Positions 1 to 9,422 are shown, counted from the stretch's first letter. The stretch is DNA of 64,000 nt from Paraburkholderia xenovorans LB400 (GCF_000013645.1 NC_007952.1:806001-870000); one strand, 5' to 3'. The notes: generated by a model from the sequence alone, not told the origin. A program made the numbers and translations.

Positions 1-235
1 CCTTTCGAACGATGCCGAAACGCTCTCGCGCGGCAACGGCGCCGCGTGTCTCGGCAATCCGCTGAACGCCGCCGTGTGGCTCGCGGACCGGCTGCAGCAG
101 CTCGGCACGCCGCTGCGAGCCGGCGACGTCCTCATGACCGGCGCGCTCGGCCCGATGGTCGCGGTGACGCGGCCCGGCACGTTCAGCGCGCAGATCGAAG
201 GCCTCGGCAGCGTTCGCGCGATTTTCTCCGCATAA
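1..235 (+). CDS. mhpD: 2-keto-4-pentenoate hydratase (MhpD), C-terminal part
   Basis: Only the last 77 codons are in the window; the 5' part lies before position 1. The enzyme hydrates 2-hydroxypenta-2,4-dienoate to 4-hydroxy-2-oxovalerate in the meta-cleavage pathway of phenylpropionate and related aromatics. The visible residues include the family segments [11 protein letters not shown] and [14 protein letters not shown], typical of the C-terminal half of the fumarylacetoacetate-hydrolase fold hydratases. The stop at 233-235 lies 24 bp before the acetaldehyde dehydrogenase start, in the same direction, and the next two pathway enzymes follow, which supports the MhpD call over other hydratases of this fold. 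Confidence 0.88.
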   Translation, partial: LSNDAETLSRGNGAACLGNPLNAAVWLADRLQQLGTPLRAGDVLMTGALGPMVAVTRPGTFSAQIEGLGSVRAIFSA

Positions 236-259
236 GCAATCACCCGACTGAGGACTCAC

Positions 260-1201
260 ATGGCAAGCGAAAAACTCAAGGCTGCGATCATCGGCTCCGG
301 CAACATCGGCACCGATCTGATGATCAAGATCATGCGGCACAGCGAACACCTGGAGATGGCGGCAATGGTCGGTATCGACGCGGCGTCCGATGGGCTCGCG
401 CGCGCCGCGCGGCTCGGCGTCGCCACCACGCACGAAGGCGTGGAAGGCCTGACGCGCCTGCCGGTGTTCGATGACATCGACTTCGTGTTCGACGCCACCT
501 CGGCCGGCGCCCATGTGAAGAACGACGCGTTTCTGCGCGCGCTGAAACCCGGCATCCGGCTGATCGACCTGACGCCTGCCGCGATCGGTCCGTACTGCGT
601 GCCGGTCGTGAATCTCGACGCACATCTGGACAGCCGCAACGTCAACATGGTGACGTGCGGCGGTCAGGCAACGATTCCGATGGTGGCCGCGGTCTCGCGC
701 GTGGCGAAGGTGCACTACGCGGAAATCGTTGCGTCGATCAGCAGCAAATCGGCCGGTCCCGGCACGCGCGCGAATATCGACGAGTTCACCGAAACCACCT
801 CGAAGGCAATCGAGGCCGTGGGCGGCGCGGCCAAAGGCAAGGCGATCATCGTGCTCAATCCGGCCGAGCCGCCGGTGATGATGCGCGACACGGTCTACGT
901 GCTGTCGGATCTCGCCGACCGCGCGCAGGTGGAAGCCTCGATCGAAGCGATGGCCGCTGCCGTGCATGCGTATGTGCCGGGTTACCGTCTGAAGCAGAAA
1001 GTGCAGTTCGACGAAATCGCCGCCGACGTGCCGCTGAACATTCCGGGCCTTGGCCGCTTCAGCGGTTTGAAGACCTCGGTGTTCATCGAGGTCGAAGGCG
1101 CGGCGCATTACCTGCCGGCTTATGCGGGCAATCTCGACATCATGACCTCGGCCGCGCTCGCGACCGCTGAGCGCATGGCGCAATCCCTCGTGCAGGCTTA
1201 A
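260..1201 (+). CDS. mhpF: Acetaldehyde dehydrogenase (acylating) MhpF
   Basis: 313 residues, the usual length. It oxidises acetaldehyde released by the aldolase MhpE to acetyl-CoA with NAD and CoA. An N-terminal Rossmann motif GSGNIGTD lies at about residues 12-19, and the catalytic cysteine is C133 in TCGGQAT. The gene lies between mhpD and mhpE with 13 bp to mhpE. In this family MhpF forms a channelling complex with MhpE, which agrees with the adjacent order seen here. Start ATG at 260 matches the family N-terminus. Confidence 0.95.
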   Translation: MASEKLKAAIIGSGNIGTDLMIKIMRHSEHLEMAAMVGIDAASDGLARAARLGVATTHEGVEGLTRLPVFDDIDFVFDATSAGAHVKNDAFLRALKPGIRLIDLTPAAIGPYCVPVVNLDAHLDSRNVNMVTCGGQATIPMVAAVSRVAKVHYAEIVASISSKSAGPGTRANIDEFTETTSKAIEAVGGAAKGKAIIVLNPAEPPVMMRDTVYVLSDLADRAQVEASIEAMAAAVHAYVPGYRLKQKVQFDEIAADVPLNIPGLGRFSGLKTSVFIEVEGAAHYLPAYAGNLDIMTSAALATAERMAQSLVQA

Positions 1202-1214
1202 GGAGACGCTTCTC

Positions 1215-2231
1215 ATGGACAGGAAACTCTATATCTCCGACGTGACGCTGCGCGACGGCAGTCACGCGATCCGTCATCAGTATTCGATCGACAACGTGCA
1301 GCAGATTGCCCGCGCGCTCGACAGCGCAAAAGTGGACAGCATCGAAGTCGCGCATGGCGACGGTCTGCAAGGGTCGAGTTTCAACTACGGCTTTGGCGCG
1401 CATAGCGACCTCGAGTGGATCGAAGCGGTCGCCGACGTGGTCGGGCACGCGCAGATCGCCACGCTGCTGTTGCCCGGCATCGGCACGATTCACGATCTGA
1501 AGGCGGCGTACCAGGCGGGCGCGCGTATCGTGCGGGTCGCCACGCATTGCACCGAAGCGGACATCTCGAAGCAGCACATCGAATACGCGCGCGAACTCGG
1601 CATGGACACGGTCGGCTTCCTGATGATGAGCCACATGACCACGCCGGAAAACCTCGCCGTGGAAGCGAAAAAGATGGAGAGCTACGGAGCGACGTGTATT
1701 TACGTGGTCGACTCCGGCGGCGCGATGAACATGAACGACGTGCGCGCGCGCTTTCGCGCATTGAAGGCCGTGCTGAAGCCGGAGACGAAGACCGGCATGC
1801 ACGCGCACCACAACCTGAGCCTCGGCGTCGCGAACTCGCTCGTCGCGGTGGAAGAAGGTTGCGACCGCATCGATGCGAGCCTCGCGGGCATGGGCGCGGG
1901 TGCGGGCAATGCGCCGCTGGAGGTGTTCATTGCCGCGGCCGAGCGCGCCGGCTGGCACCACGGCACCGATCTCTACACGCTGATGGACGCCGCCGACGAT
2001 ATCGTGCGGCCCTTGCAGGACCGTCCGGTACGCGTGGACCGTGAGACGCTGGCGCTCGGTTACGCGGGCGTGTATTCGAGCTTCCTGCGGCATTCCGAAG
2101 TAGCCGCGAAGAAGTACGGCCTGAAAGCGGTCGACATTCTGGTCGAGCTGGGCAAGCGGCGCATGGTCGGCGGCCAGGAGGACATGATCGTCGACGTGGC
2201 GCTGGACCTGAAACGCGCGGCCGGCGTCTAG
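1215..2231 (+). CDS. mhpE: 4-hydroxy-2-oxovalerate aldolase MhpE
   Basis: 338 residues. A DRE-TIM-type class II aldolase that splits 4-hydroxy-2-oxovalerate to pyruvate and acetaldehyde. Visible motifs are [13 protein letters not shown] near the N-terminus, holding the catalytic Arg-Asp and His, and [13 protein letters not shown], which carries the two histidine metal ligands. An AGGAGA ribosome site precedes the ATG. It lies directly downstream of mhpF, the partner that takes over the acetaldehyde. Confidence 0.95.
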   Translation: MDRKLYISDVTLRDGSHAIRHQYSIDNVQQIARALDSAKVDSIEVAHGDGLQGSSFNYGFGAHSDLEWIEAVADVVGHAQIATLLLPGIGTIHDLKAAYQAGARIVRVATHCTEADISKQHIEYARELGMDTVGFLMMSHMTTPENLAVEAKKMESYGATCIYVVDSGGAMNMNDVRARFRALKAVLKPETKTGMHAHHNLSLGVANSLVAVEEGCDRIDASLAGMGAGAGNAPLEVFIAAAERAGWHHGTDLYTLMDAADDIVRPLQDRPVRVDRETLALGYAGVYSSFLRHSEVAAKKYGLKAVDILVELGKRRMVGGQEDMIVDVALDLKRAAGV

Positions 2232-2327
2232 CGTTTTTTTACAAGGCTCGCGGCCGCCCGAGCCGCGGGCAACCACCCAGCGCTATCGCCGCCAAGAGCG
2301 ATGCTGAAAACACATTGGAGACTTTTC

Positions 2328-3563
2328 ATGCAGCGATCAACCAACACTCGCACCACCGGTGCCGTCACGATCGGCCTATGCCTGATCGTCGCGTTACTGG
2401 AAGGGCTGGATCTGCAATCGACCGGCGTCGCGGCGCCGCGCATGGCCCGCGAATTCCATCTCGCGGTCGCGCAGATGGGCTGGGCATTCAGCATCGGCGC
2501 GCTCGGCCTGCTGCCCGGCGCGGCGATTGGCGGACGGCTCGCCGACAAGCTCGGCCGCAAGCGCGTGCTGATGCTCTCGGTCGCGCTGTTCGGCATCTTC
2601 TCGATTGCCACCACGCAGGTGTGGGACCTGAACAGTCTGCTGGCCGCGCGCTTTCTCACGGGACTCGGTCTGGGCGCCGCAATGCCGAACCTGATCGCGT
2701 TGTGCTCGGAAGCGGCCTCGCCGGATCAACGCAACACGGCAGTGGGCGCGATGTATTGCGGCATGCCGTTCGGTGCGGCGCTCGCGGCGGTGATCGGCAT
2801 CGTGAGCCCGGGTGATGCGGGGTGGCGGCATATCTTCTATGTCGGCGGCGTCGGACCGCTGCTGGTGCTGCCGCTGCTGGCGATCTTCATGCGCGAGTCG
2901 GCGCATTTCGTCGCCGCGCGCTCGGGCGGCTCGCGTGGGTCGGGCGCGCCGTCCGGCATCGCGCAGGCATTGTGGAAGGAAGGGCGAGCCGGCACGACGG
3001 TCGCACTGTGGATCAGTTACCTGGGCACGTTGATCGTGCTGTACTTCCTGATCAACTGGCTGCCGTCGCTGGTGCTGAGCCGTGGGCTCACGCGCGTGCA
3101 ATCGGGCGTCGTGCAGATGATGTTCAACATCGGCGGCGGCATCGGCGCGATCGTGATCGCGAGCCTGATGGATCGCATCGGCAAGCGTCGCACCGTGACC
3201 GGCATGTATCTGGGCATTGCCGCGGCATTGGCCGCGCTCGTGGCGGCGAGCGGCGGTGTGTCGATGGCGTGCGGCGGCTTGCTCGCGGGTCTGTTTCTGG
3301 TCGGCGGTCAGTCGGTGCTGTATGCGCTCGCGAGCAGCGTCTATCCGACGCACGTGCGTGGTACCGGCGTGGGCGCCGCCGTGGCGGTGGGGCGCATGGG
3401 CTCGATTCTCGGACCTTTGATCGCCGGCCAGTTGCTGGCGATCGGGCAGAGCGCATCCGTGCTGCTGAGCGCGAGCATTCCGCTGATCGCCGTCGCGGCG
3501 GTCGCGGCGTGGCTCGCCGTCGGCAAGCCGGCGCCGGTCTATGCGTCGGCTGCCGCGCAATGA
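2328..3563 (+). CDS. mhpT: MFS aromatic acid/H+ symporter, MhpT-like
   Basis: 411 residues and about 12 hydrophobic segments. The first helix carries [19 protein letters not shown], the variant typical of 3-(3-hydroxyphenyl)propionate transporters, followed by the MFS loop motif [12 protein letters not shown]. Start chosen at ATG 2328 because GGAG at 2317-2320 has correct spacing; an in-frame ATG 27 bp upstream has no better site. It sits between mhpE and mhpC, so uptake of phenylpropionate-type acids is the likely role. Substrate is inferred from context. Confidence 0.85.
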   Translation: MQRSTNTRTTGAVTIGLCLIVALLEGLDLQSTGVAAPRMAREFHLAVAQMGWAFSIGALGLLPGAAIGGRLADKLGRKRVLMLSVALFGIFSIATTQVWDLNSLLAARFLTGLGLGAAMPNLIALCSEAASPDQRNTAVGAMYCGMPFGAALAAVIGIVSPGDAGWRHIFYVGGVGPLLVLPLLAIFMRESAHFVAARSGGSRGSGAPSGIAQALWKEGRAGTTVALWISYLGTLIVLYFLINWLPSLVLSRGLTRVQSGVVQMMFNIGGGIGAIVIASLMDRIGKRRTVTGMYLGIAAALAALVAASGGVSMACGGLLAGLFLVGGQSVLYALASSVYPTHVRGTGVGAAVAVGRMGSILGPLIAGQLLAIGQSASVLLSASIPLIAVAAVAAWLAVGKPAPVYASAAAQ

Positions 3564-3663
3564 CGCAATGACGCGATCGCACAATAGAGCCGCCGAATGC
3601 TGCCCGTGCGCGACCGGGCGGCGTGCGCGGTCAATCAATTCTCTTCAGATCAAGGAAAGCAAC

Positions 3664-4533
3664 ATGACCTCGAATGTATCGGCAATCACCGAAGCGTCGA
3701 CCAGCAAATTCGTGCGTATCAAGGAAGGCGACGGAGAAGTGCAGTTGCACTACAACGACGCCGGCCAGGGCGCCGAAACCGTGGTGATGCTGCACGGCTC
3801 GGGCCCAGGTGCGAGCGGCTGGGCCAACTTCAATCGCAACGTCGAGCCGCTCGTCGCGGCGGGCTATCGGGTCATCCTGCTGGACTGTCTGGGCTGGAGC
3901 AAAAGCGATCCGGTCGTGTGCGACGGCTCGCGCTCCGAACTCAACGCACGTTCGCTGAAGGGCTTGCTCGACGCGCTCGACATTGAGCGCGTGCACATCA
4001 TCGGCAATTCGATGGGCGGTCATAGCGCCGTGGCGTTCGCGCTCGCCAATCCGCAGCGTGTCGGCAAACTGGTGTTGATGGGCGGTGGAACCGGCGGCCC
4101 CAGCCAGTTCGTGCCGATGCCGACAGAAGGCATCAAGCTGCTGCAAGGCCTGTATCGCGAACCGACAATCGACAACCTGAAACGGATGATGAACGTCTTC
4201 GTGTTCGACGCCAGTGCGCTGACCGACGACCTGATGCAGGCGCGGCTCGACAATATGCTGGCACGTCGTGACCATCTGGAAAACTTCGTGAAGAGTCTCG
4301 CGGCCAATCCGAAGCAGTTCAACGACTTCGGCCCGCGTCTGGGCGAGATTGCGGCGCCGACGCTGGTGATCTGGGGGCGCGACGACCGCTTTGTGCCGAT
4401 GGACGTGGGCCTGCGCCTCGTCGCGGGTATGCAGAATGCCGAGATGCATATTTTCAGCCGCTGCGGGCACTGGGCTCAGTGGGAACATGCGGAGAAATTC
4501 AACCGTATGGTGGTGGACTTTCTGGCGCATTGA
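3664..4533 (+). CDS. mhpC: 2-hydroxy-6-oxonona-2,4-diene-1,9-dioate hydrolase MhpC
   Basis: 289 residues, alpha/beta hydrolase fold. It cleaves the C-C bond of the meta ring-fission product to give 2-hydroxypentadienoate and succinate or fumarate. The triad is visible: nucleophile S116 in GNSMGG, D241 in WGRDDRFVP and H269 in CGHWAQWE. The oxyanion segment [10 protein letters not shown] is also typical of MhpC/BphD enzymes. Start ATG 3664 is preceded by AAGGAAAG; the open frame extends upstream but that part is not family sequence. It is the last mhp gene seen here. Confidence 0.93.
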   Translation: MTSNVSAITEASTSKFVRIKEGDGEVQLHYNDAGQGAETVVMLHGSGPGASGWANFNRNVEPLVAAGYRVILLDCLGWSKSDPVVCDGSRSELNARSLKGLLDALDIERVHIIGNSMGGHSAVAFALANPQRVGKLVLMGGGTGGPSQFVPMPTEGIKLLQGLYREPTIDNLKRMMNVFVFDASALTDDLMQARLDNMLARRDHLENFVKSLAANPKQFNDFGPRLGEIAAPTLVIWGRDDRFVPMDVGLRLVAGMQNAEMHIFSRCGHWAQWEHAEKFNRMVVDFLAH

Positions 4534-4614
4534 AGCTTGCCGCGCGCATGCCGGTGAAACGCGGCGGGCCACGCAAGGGCGCCGCCATCCAGCTATTTAT
4601 TTCGGACTGCCGTC

Positions 4615-5247
4615 TTACTGCGTGCCGCCCGGTGCCGGTGTCTGCGGAGCAGGATTGACGCGTGCGGATTGCCGCACCAGTTCCTGCGTTATGGCGGCGG
4701 CAACGGGGTTCGACCCGCCGTGATCCTGGCTGCCCGGCGCGGGCTGGATTGGCGGCGGCAGCGGCAGCGACGGATCGGGTTTGGAAGACTCCCTGACGAG
4801 CTGTTCCGTCATGGCCGCCGCGACGGCATTCGAACCGTGGCGGCCCAGGTCGTCACGCGCATGGTTGACGGGCTGCGCCGCATTGGCCTTCGCAGTCACC
4901 GAATCGCGCGTTTCGGTTGATCCGGGTGTACGGACCTGTTTATGGCGCGGTTCCGGCGGCCGTGTGGCCGCTTGCGCCTCGCTGGTGACGGGGCCGGATT
5001 GGGACGCCAACGGCGCGCCCGCGACCTCGCCCGTACTGTTCGCAGACGGCGAAGCGGCGACCACGTTGCCGCCCGTTACATGCGTGCCGTCCAATCGCGG
5101 ATCCACCGCCGCCGCAGTGGCGGAGTTGGCCGTTACCGCATCTTGCGCCGCTCCGGAGCGCTCGCCTTTCGGGAGCAACTGGTAAGAGATGAATCCCAGA
5201 TCCACCAGAACCAGCGCGATTATCAACGCCTTGCCTGTATTCGTCAT
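4615..5247 (-). CDS. Hypothetical membrane-anchored protein with C-terminal tandem repeat
   Basis: 210 residues from ATG 5247. One hydrophobic segment (ALIIALVLVDLGFISYQLL, about residues 6-24) suggests an inner-membrane anchor with an Ala/Pro/Ser-rich periplasmic tail. The C-terminal third holds two copies of a 40-residue unit: GSNAVAAAMTEQLVRESSKP and GSNPVAAAITQELVRQSARV, each followed by a proline-rich linker. No recognised domain. Two in-frame ATGs lie upstream (to 5328), but the anchor directly after 5247 favours this start. It converges on mhpC. Function unknown. Confidence 0.55.
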   Translation of the reverse strand: MTNTGKALIIALVLVDLGFISYQLLPKGERSGAAQDAVTANSATAAAVDPRLDGTHVTGGNVVAASPSANSTGEVAGAPLASQSGPVTSEAQAATRPPEPRHKQVRTPGSTETRDSVTAKANAAQPVNHARDDLGRHGSNAVAAAMTEQLVRESSKPDPSLPLPPPIQPAPGSQDHGGSNPVAAAITQELVRQSARVNPAPQTPAPGGTQ

Positions 5248-5381
5248 ATCCAACACCGAGTCGTTCGAGTGAGGTGATCGAATCATGATAATCGACTGTC
5301 CAAAAACATTTGGAGCGGCGTTCTGCAACGCGATTTATTCGGTTTTCTCCGTACGTTTTGACACCGTTTTGACACCGCGTG

Positions 5382-5672
5382 TCAGCTACCCGCGGTCTCC
5401 GCGCGTTTCGCCCCGAAGTCCCAGCGTTGCGCCTGCACCGTGTCCACCCTGGCAGGCAACAATCCGGCCTGAAAAAACGTATCCGCAATCTTTTGCTGCT
5501 CGCCGAAATTCTGCGCAAGAACAGGACGCACCGCATAACTGCGGCGCGCATTCGCCCGTTCGATGGTGGCGGCGTCGTGGTCGACGGAAGCCACGTACGG
5601 GTCCTACGTGATCCACGCATCCACGCTGCCGCGCTCGAAGGCGGCGCGGCCATCGTCCGGCGTTTCCGTTAA
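5382..5672 (-). pseudogene. Remnant of aliphatic sulfonate ABC transporter substrate-binding protein (SsuA-like)
   Basis: Read from 5672 to 5382 on the minus strand, the frame gives ETPDDGRAAFERGSVDAWIT, then a TAG where family members have Trp, then DPYVASVDHDAATIERAN and YAVRPVLAQNFGEQQKIADTFFQAGLLP. SsuA proteins carry DARAAF..GNVDAW..WDPY, about 90 further residues, then a C-terminal block with QQ..AD.F, ending with the release of the helix VDTVQAQRWDF. Here that middle part is missing, so the gene has an N-terminal truncation, an internal deletion and a stop. It overlaps the stop of the neighbouring TetR gene by a few bases. Not functional. Confidence 0.7.
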
Positions 5673-6256
5673 GCGTCGCCGCCTTGCGCCACGATCAGAT
5701 CCAGCGACCCGGCCAGAATCGATCTGGCAAGTTCAGGGTCGTCGACCGCACGCGCCAGCGTCACCGCACCCACAATGGTCGCAACGATGCCGAGCGCCAG
5801 GCTTTCGCTATGCCCCGCTAGCGTCTGCGCTATCTGCGATGCGAGCGTGTGCACGTAAAGCGTCAGACGTTCGCGAATTTCCGGCGCCGCATGCCGCGCT
5901 TCGCCGGCAAGCGCGCACAGCGCGCACCCACTGCCGGGATTCCTGATATGACGGTCGCTCAGGAACACGTCGGCAATTGCGCGCAACGGGTCTTTCTTCG
6001 CCGATCCGGCCGCGCCCGAGCCCGTGCTCAACGCGGCGATACGTTTCTCGCTCTGGGCGACCGCATATTCCAACGCCTCCACGATCAGCGCGTCACGCGA
6101 AGCAAAGTGGCCGTAGAACGCGCCGTGCGTGAGCCCGGCGCGCCGCATGCAGTCCGCCACGCCGAGCGACTCGATCCCGCCTTCCCGGATTTGCCGCGCG
6201 GCTGTTTCCAGAACGCGCTGCCGGCTTTCTGCTTTCTGCGCCTGCGAGTAGCCCAT
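5669..6256 (-). CDS. TetR/AcrR family transcriptional regulator
   Basis: 195 residues. N-terminal TetR DNA-binding domain: helix-turn-helix around SLGVADCMRRAGLTHGAFYGHFASRDALIVEAL (about residues 30-65), with the characteristic GAFYGHFASRDAL. The C-terminal ligand domain contains CALCALAGEA and SILAGSLDLIVAQ, typical of the subgroup that represses a neighbouring oxidoreductase. Start ATG 6256 chosen because AGAGGGTGA precedes it; the upstream frame has no TetR sequence. Divergent from the SDR gene at 6452, with a near-perfect palindrome in between, so it probably represses that gene and itself. Confidence 0.85.
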   Translation of the reverse strand: MGYSQAQKAESRQRVLETAARQIREGGIESLGVADCMRRAGLTHGAFYGHFASRDALIVEALEYAVAQSEKRIAALSTGSGAAGSAKKDPLRAIADVFLSDRHIRNPGSGCALCALAGEARHAAPEIRERLTLYVHTLASQIAQTLAGHSESLALGIVATIVGAVTLARAVDDPELARSILAGSLDLIVAQGGDA

Positions 6257-6305
6257 TTCCGTCACCCTCTTGACAATCTGTATGACGAGCATAATACTGA
6301 AAATG

Positions 6306-6325
6306 TGCATGATGATCAACATGCA
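6306..6325. promoter_or_regulatory. 20-bp palindrome, probable TetR operator
   Basis: TGCATG-A-TGATCA-A-CATGCA, nine of ten base pairs symmetric, centred at 6315.5 in the TetR/SDR divergent intergenic region. A further 9-bp inverted repeat GACAATCTG (6272-6280) / CAGATTGTC (6324-6332) is arranged around position 6302. Size and position suit a TetR-dimer site that controls both genes. Assignment to this regulator is inference. Confidence 0.5.
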
Positions 6326-6451
6326 GATTGTCCGGATAACGGCATCTTGCGAGATGTCCGTGTGCAGCGGCGCTTTGCCGCCTGACTCAATCGTTCCAGC
6401 CGCTGCGCCGCCGCGATGTCCGGTGCGTGAGCGGCGTAATCAAGGAGAGAG

Positions 6452-7231
6452 ATGATGCGTTTCACTGGAAAGACAGCGTTGGTGACTGGCGGGAATAGCG
6501 GCATTGGTTTCGTCACGGCAAAACTTCTGATCGCCGAAGGAGCGCGGGTGGCGATCACGGGCCGCGATCGCGCGAAGCTCGACCAGGCGGTGGCCGAACT
6601 AGGAGAAAACGCGCTGGGCGTGCAGGCCAATCTCGACGACGAAGCGGCGATCGGCGCGCTGTTCGAACAGATCAAAGGCGCTTTCGGGTCGCTCGACATC
6701 GTCTTCGCCAACGCCGGCATCTCCGGGCCGACGCCGCTCGGCGGCACCTCGGCTGCGGCGTTCGAGGCGATTCTTCGCACCAACCTGACAGCGGTTTTTC
6801 TGACGGTCCAGGCAGCGCTGCCGCTGATGAGCGCGGGCGGCGCGGTGGTGTTGAACGGCTCGGTGATGCGCGAACTCGGTTCGCCGGGGTCGGCGGCGTA
6901 TTCCGCTACCAAAGCCGGCATTACGGGCATGGCGAAGGTGTTCGCGTCGGAACTCGTGCAGCGCGGCATTCGCGTGAATACGGTGATTCCCGGCGGCACG
7001 CGTACGCCGATCTGGACGCGTGGCGCGCGTGAAGGCGCGACGCTCGACGGAACCGAACAGGCGTTTGCGCCGCGCATTCCTATGGCCCGCCTCGCGAGGC
7101 CGGAAGAAGTCGCGGCAGCGGTGCTTTTCCTTGCGTCCGGCGACGCGTCGGGAATGACGGGCGCCGAGATCGTCGTGGATGGCGGCACGATCGGCGCGCC
7201 GTGGGGGGCGCCGATTTTCCGCCAGCGCTGA
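6452..7231 (+). CDS. SDR family NAD(P)-dependent oxidoreductase
   Basis: 259 residues, classical short-chain dehydrogenase. Cofactor motif TGGNSGIG at residues 12-19, NAG at about 90, and catalytic Y150-S-A-T-K154. C-terminal GMTGAEIVVDGG is the standard family ending. An AAGGAG site precedes the ATG; a second ATG follows immediately. Substrate is unknown. Divergent from the TetR regulator at 5669-6256, an arrangement common for small redox enzymes induced by electrophiles or xenobiotics. Confidence 0.88.
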   Translation: MMRFTGKTALVTGGNSGIGFVTAKLLIAEGARVAITGRDRAKLDQAVAELGENALGVQANLDDEAAIGALFEQIKGAFGSLDIVFANAGISGPTPLGGTSAAAFEAILRTNLTAVFLTVQAALPLMSAGGAVVLNGSVMRELGSPGSAAYSATKAGITGMAKVFASELVQRGIRVNTVIPGGTRTPIWTRGAREGATLDGTEQAFAPRIPMARLARPEEVAAAVLFLASGDASGMTGAEIVVDGGTIGAPWGAPIFRQR

Positions 7232-7271
7232 AGCGGATTGAAGCCGGGTCCGCGGCGGGGCGCCGCGATCC

Positions 7272-7288
7272 GCCCGAAGGGCATTTTT
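7272..7288 (+). terminator. Possible weak terminator after SDR gene
   Basis: Short hairpin GCCC-GAA-GGGC followed by ATTTTT, about 40 bp downstream of the SDR stop. The stem is only 4 bp but adjoins another GC-rich fold just upstream. Low-confidence call. Confidence 0.35.
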
Positions 7289-7358
7289 AACCAAGACGGC
7301 CTCGCACGGGACTGGGTATGCTTAGGCCTATTCAGCCAATTCCTGCGAGGACATCAAG

Positions 7359-8072
7359 GTGCCGCATTATCTTTGCCATGAGCAGCCGGATCTGCTGGAC
7401 TTCGAAACGGCCGTGATCGCCGCACGGCCCGGCGCGGTGGTGCTGGGCCGTTCCGCGCTGCATCCGGGCGGCGGCGGCCAGGTGTCGGACGCGGCCACGC
7501 TCACGCACGCGCACGGCGCGGTGCGTATCACCGGCGTCGCGGCGGAAGGCGACGTGCTGTGGCATCTGCTCGACGAGCCGCTCGAACTGGCCGGCAACGT
7601 GCACGTGGCTATCGACGCGGCGCGGCGCGCCACGGTCGCCCAACTCCATACCGCTACGCATATTCTCAACGCGTTGGTGTATCAGCGCTTTGCCGGCGCG
7701 CTCGTGACCGGCGCGCAGATCAACGCCGACGGCACAGCGCGCATGGACTTCGATCTGCCCGACGCGGACAATGACGCGCTGCGCCTGCTGGAAGAACCCG
7801 CCAACGAGGTAATCCGCAACGCAATGGAGGTGCGCGTCTACTACGTCAGCGCTGCCGAAGCGAAAGCCACGCAAGGTCTGATCCGCAGCCTTTCGGTCGC
7901 ACCGCCGCCGACGCCGGACGGCACGGTGCGCATCGTCGAAATCGGCGATCTGGACCGGCAGGCGTGCGGCGGCACGCATCTCACCAATACCGCGCAGTCG
8001 CGGCCCATCCGCATCGCGAAGATCGAGAACAAGGGCCGTCGCAATCGCCGGGTCAGAATCGAACTGGTTTGA
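7359..8072 (+). CDS. Alanyl-tRNA editing protein, AlaX type
   Basis: 237 residues. Trans-editing proteins of this family hydrolyse mischarged Ser-tRNA(Ala) or Gly-tRNA(Ala) in the cytoplasm. Zinc ligands are visible as H97-TAT-H101 and C203-GGT-H207, and the glycine-rich GGGGQVSD motif at residues 37-44 is typical of the editing domain of AlaRS. The protein lacks the AlaRS catalytic domain, so it is free-standing. Start is GTG 7359 with GCGAGG upstream. It lies 21 bp before an AraC regulator gene in the same direction. Confidence 0.85.
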   Translation: MPHYLCHEQPDLLDFETAVIAARPGAVVLGRSALHPGGGGQVSDAATLTHAHGAVRITGVAAEGDVLWHLLDEPLELAGNVHVAIDAARRATVAQLHTATHILNALVYQRFAGALVTGAQINADGTARMDFDLPDADNDALRLLEEPANEVIRNAMEVRVYYVSAAEAKATQGLIRSLSVAPPPTPDGTVRIVEIGDLDRQACGGTHLTNTAQSRPIRIAKIENKGRRNRRVRIELV

Positions 8073-8093
8073 AGGGCACACGGAGCGCGAGCT

Positions 8094-8948
8094 ATGGAGA
8101 CATCGGAGAAAAGCGAGCCGGAGGTGGTTTGCTGGCGCGACGGCGCGCTCGACGGCGCGTGTCTTGCAAGCGCCCGTTACGGCAATCACAAGTTCGACCG
8201 GCATCTGCACGACGAACTCGTCATTGTCATGACAGAGGCTGGCGCGGGCCAATGTCATACGCGTGCAGGCAGCGAGATTGCCGGGCCTGGCAGCGTGCTG
8301 GTTTTCGGGCCCGGCGAATACCATAGCGGCGAGGTCTGGGAAGGCCGCGAATGGATTTATCGCGCCATCTATCTGGACATGGAAGGTCTTGGCGCGCTCA
8401 GCGCGGTCTTCTCTTCCAACTCGCGCGCCGACAAGCCGCTGTTGATTCCACCTGGCCTCTACCAGGACCCGCATCTCGCAAGCCTGCTGGTCAAGGCGCA
8501 CGCCAGCCTGGATGAACGGGGCTCCGTCTCGCTAATGGAGCGTCAGGCGAACTGGTGGGCCGCAATGGGCATGCTGGTCGGGCGCTATGGGCGTTCAGGC
8601 GAGGAACTGGTCGAACCGCGGCGCGAGGCACGCAAGATGGAGCAGGTGCGCGAGTACGTCGCCGCCAATTACGAGCGGGATATCTCCGTCGACGAACTGG
8701 CGGAACTGGTCGGCTTGAGCCGCTATTACCTCACGCGCGCCTTCTGCAAGGCGTTCGGCTTGCCGCCGCACGCATACGCGACGCAGGTGCGGTTGCTGGC
8801 GGCGAAGCGGATGCTCGCGGCGGGCCACAATGCGGCGACGGCCGCCGCAGCGGTGGGGTTCTACGATCAAAGCCATCTCAACCGCCTGTTCAAGCGCGCG
8901 TATGGCATCACGCCAGGCGCGTATGCGGCGTTGAAGCCGGGGCATTAG
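8094..8948 (+). CDS. AraC family transcriptional regulator with cupin N-terminus
   Basis: 284 residues. The N-terminal half has cupin features (HKFDRHLHDELVIVM, GPGSVLVFGPGEYH), and the C-terminal 100 residues hold two AraC helix-turn-helix motifs (ISVDELAELVGLSRYYLTRAF and AATAAAAVGFYDQSHLNRLF). This domain order is typical of AraC activators next to LysE-type exporters or amino-acid genes. It follows the AlaX-like gene by 21 bp and may be cotranscribed. Target unknown. Confidence 0.88.
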   Translation: METSEKSEPEVVCWRDGALDGACLASARYGNHKFDRHLHDELVIVMTEAGAGQCHTRAGSEIAGPGSVLVFGPGEYHSGEVWEGREWIYRAIYLDMEGLGALSAVFSSNSRADKPLLIPPGLYQDPHLASLLVKAHASLDERGSVSLMERQANWWAAMGMLVGRYGRSGEELVEPRREARKMEQVREYVAANYERDISVDELAELVGLSRYYLTRAFCKAFGLPPHAYATQVRLLAAKRMLAAGHNAATAAAAVGFYDQSHLNRLFKRAYGITPGAYAALKPGH

Positions 8949-8972
8949 GCGGCGCGAGGTTTGCCACCACCA

Positions 8973-9422
8973 TCACGCTTCTAAAGGCACGTCTTCGATC
9001 AACGTCGCCTGCACCGCGCGAATCCGTCGGTCGACGAAATACCCGCCGCCCTCCACGTAACGCAGATAAAGCCGCCCGCACAACGAGCATTGCCACACGG
9101 CGCACCGGTTATACGGAAAGTATCTCGGCGCGATAGGCGCATCCGCTGCCCAGTAAGTGGTTTTGCCCGGCAGATACTCGGTGAACGTCGGCTCCGGATC
9201 GTCCTCCCGCAACAACGTGCCGATTTCCTCGAACTGCGTTTCATCGAGCGACAGAGGTTGCGATTGCCAGCCTTCCAGCGGTGTTTTCGCGCACGAGCAG
9301 GGAGCGGCGGCGCACGCCTGCGCAGCGCGCGCGAGTTCGAGGAAGGCTGCCGTGTTCAGGTATTGCGCCATGAGGTCCGCGATCAGTTGTTCATCATCCG
9401 TTGCCGGTGCGGAACGACCCAT
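8973..9422 (-). CDS. Hypothetical protein with C-terminal CxxC motif
   Basis: 149 residues from ATG 9422, no family recognised. The centre carries CAAAPCSC and the C-terminal part CAVWQCSLCGRLYLRYVEGG, i.e. two cysteine pairs that could bind a metal, followed by FVDRRIRAV. It is probably cytoplasmic (no signal peptide or membrane helix). The start overlaps the end of the RraA/LigK-like gene by 40 nt, so it is almost certainly translated as the last gene of that operon. Function unknown; a small zinc-ribbon-like accessory is one possibility. Confidence 0.6.
   Translation of the reverse strand: MGRSAPATDDEQLIADLMAQYLNTAAFLELARAAQACAAAPCSCAKTPLEGWQSQPLSLDETQFEEIGTLLREDDPEPTFTEYLPGKTTYWAADAPIAPRYFPYNRCAVWQCSLCGRLYLRYVEGGGYFVDRRIRAVQATLIEDVPLEA

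Noticed and set aside
4690-4840. GGTTCGA-like T-arm sequences suggesting a tRNA
   Set aside because: They are part of the repeated coding units of the anchored protein; no acceptor stem or anticodon arm can be drawn.
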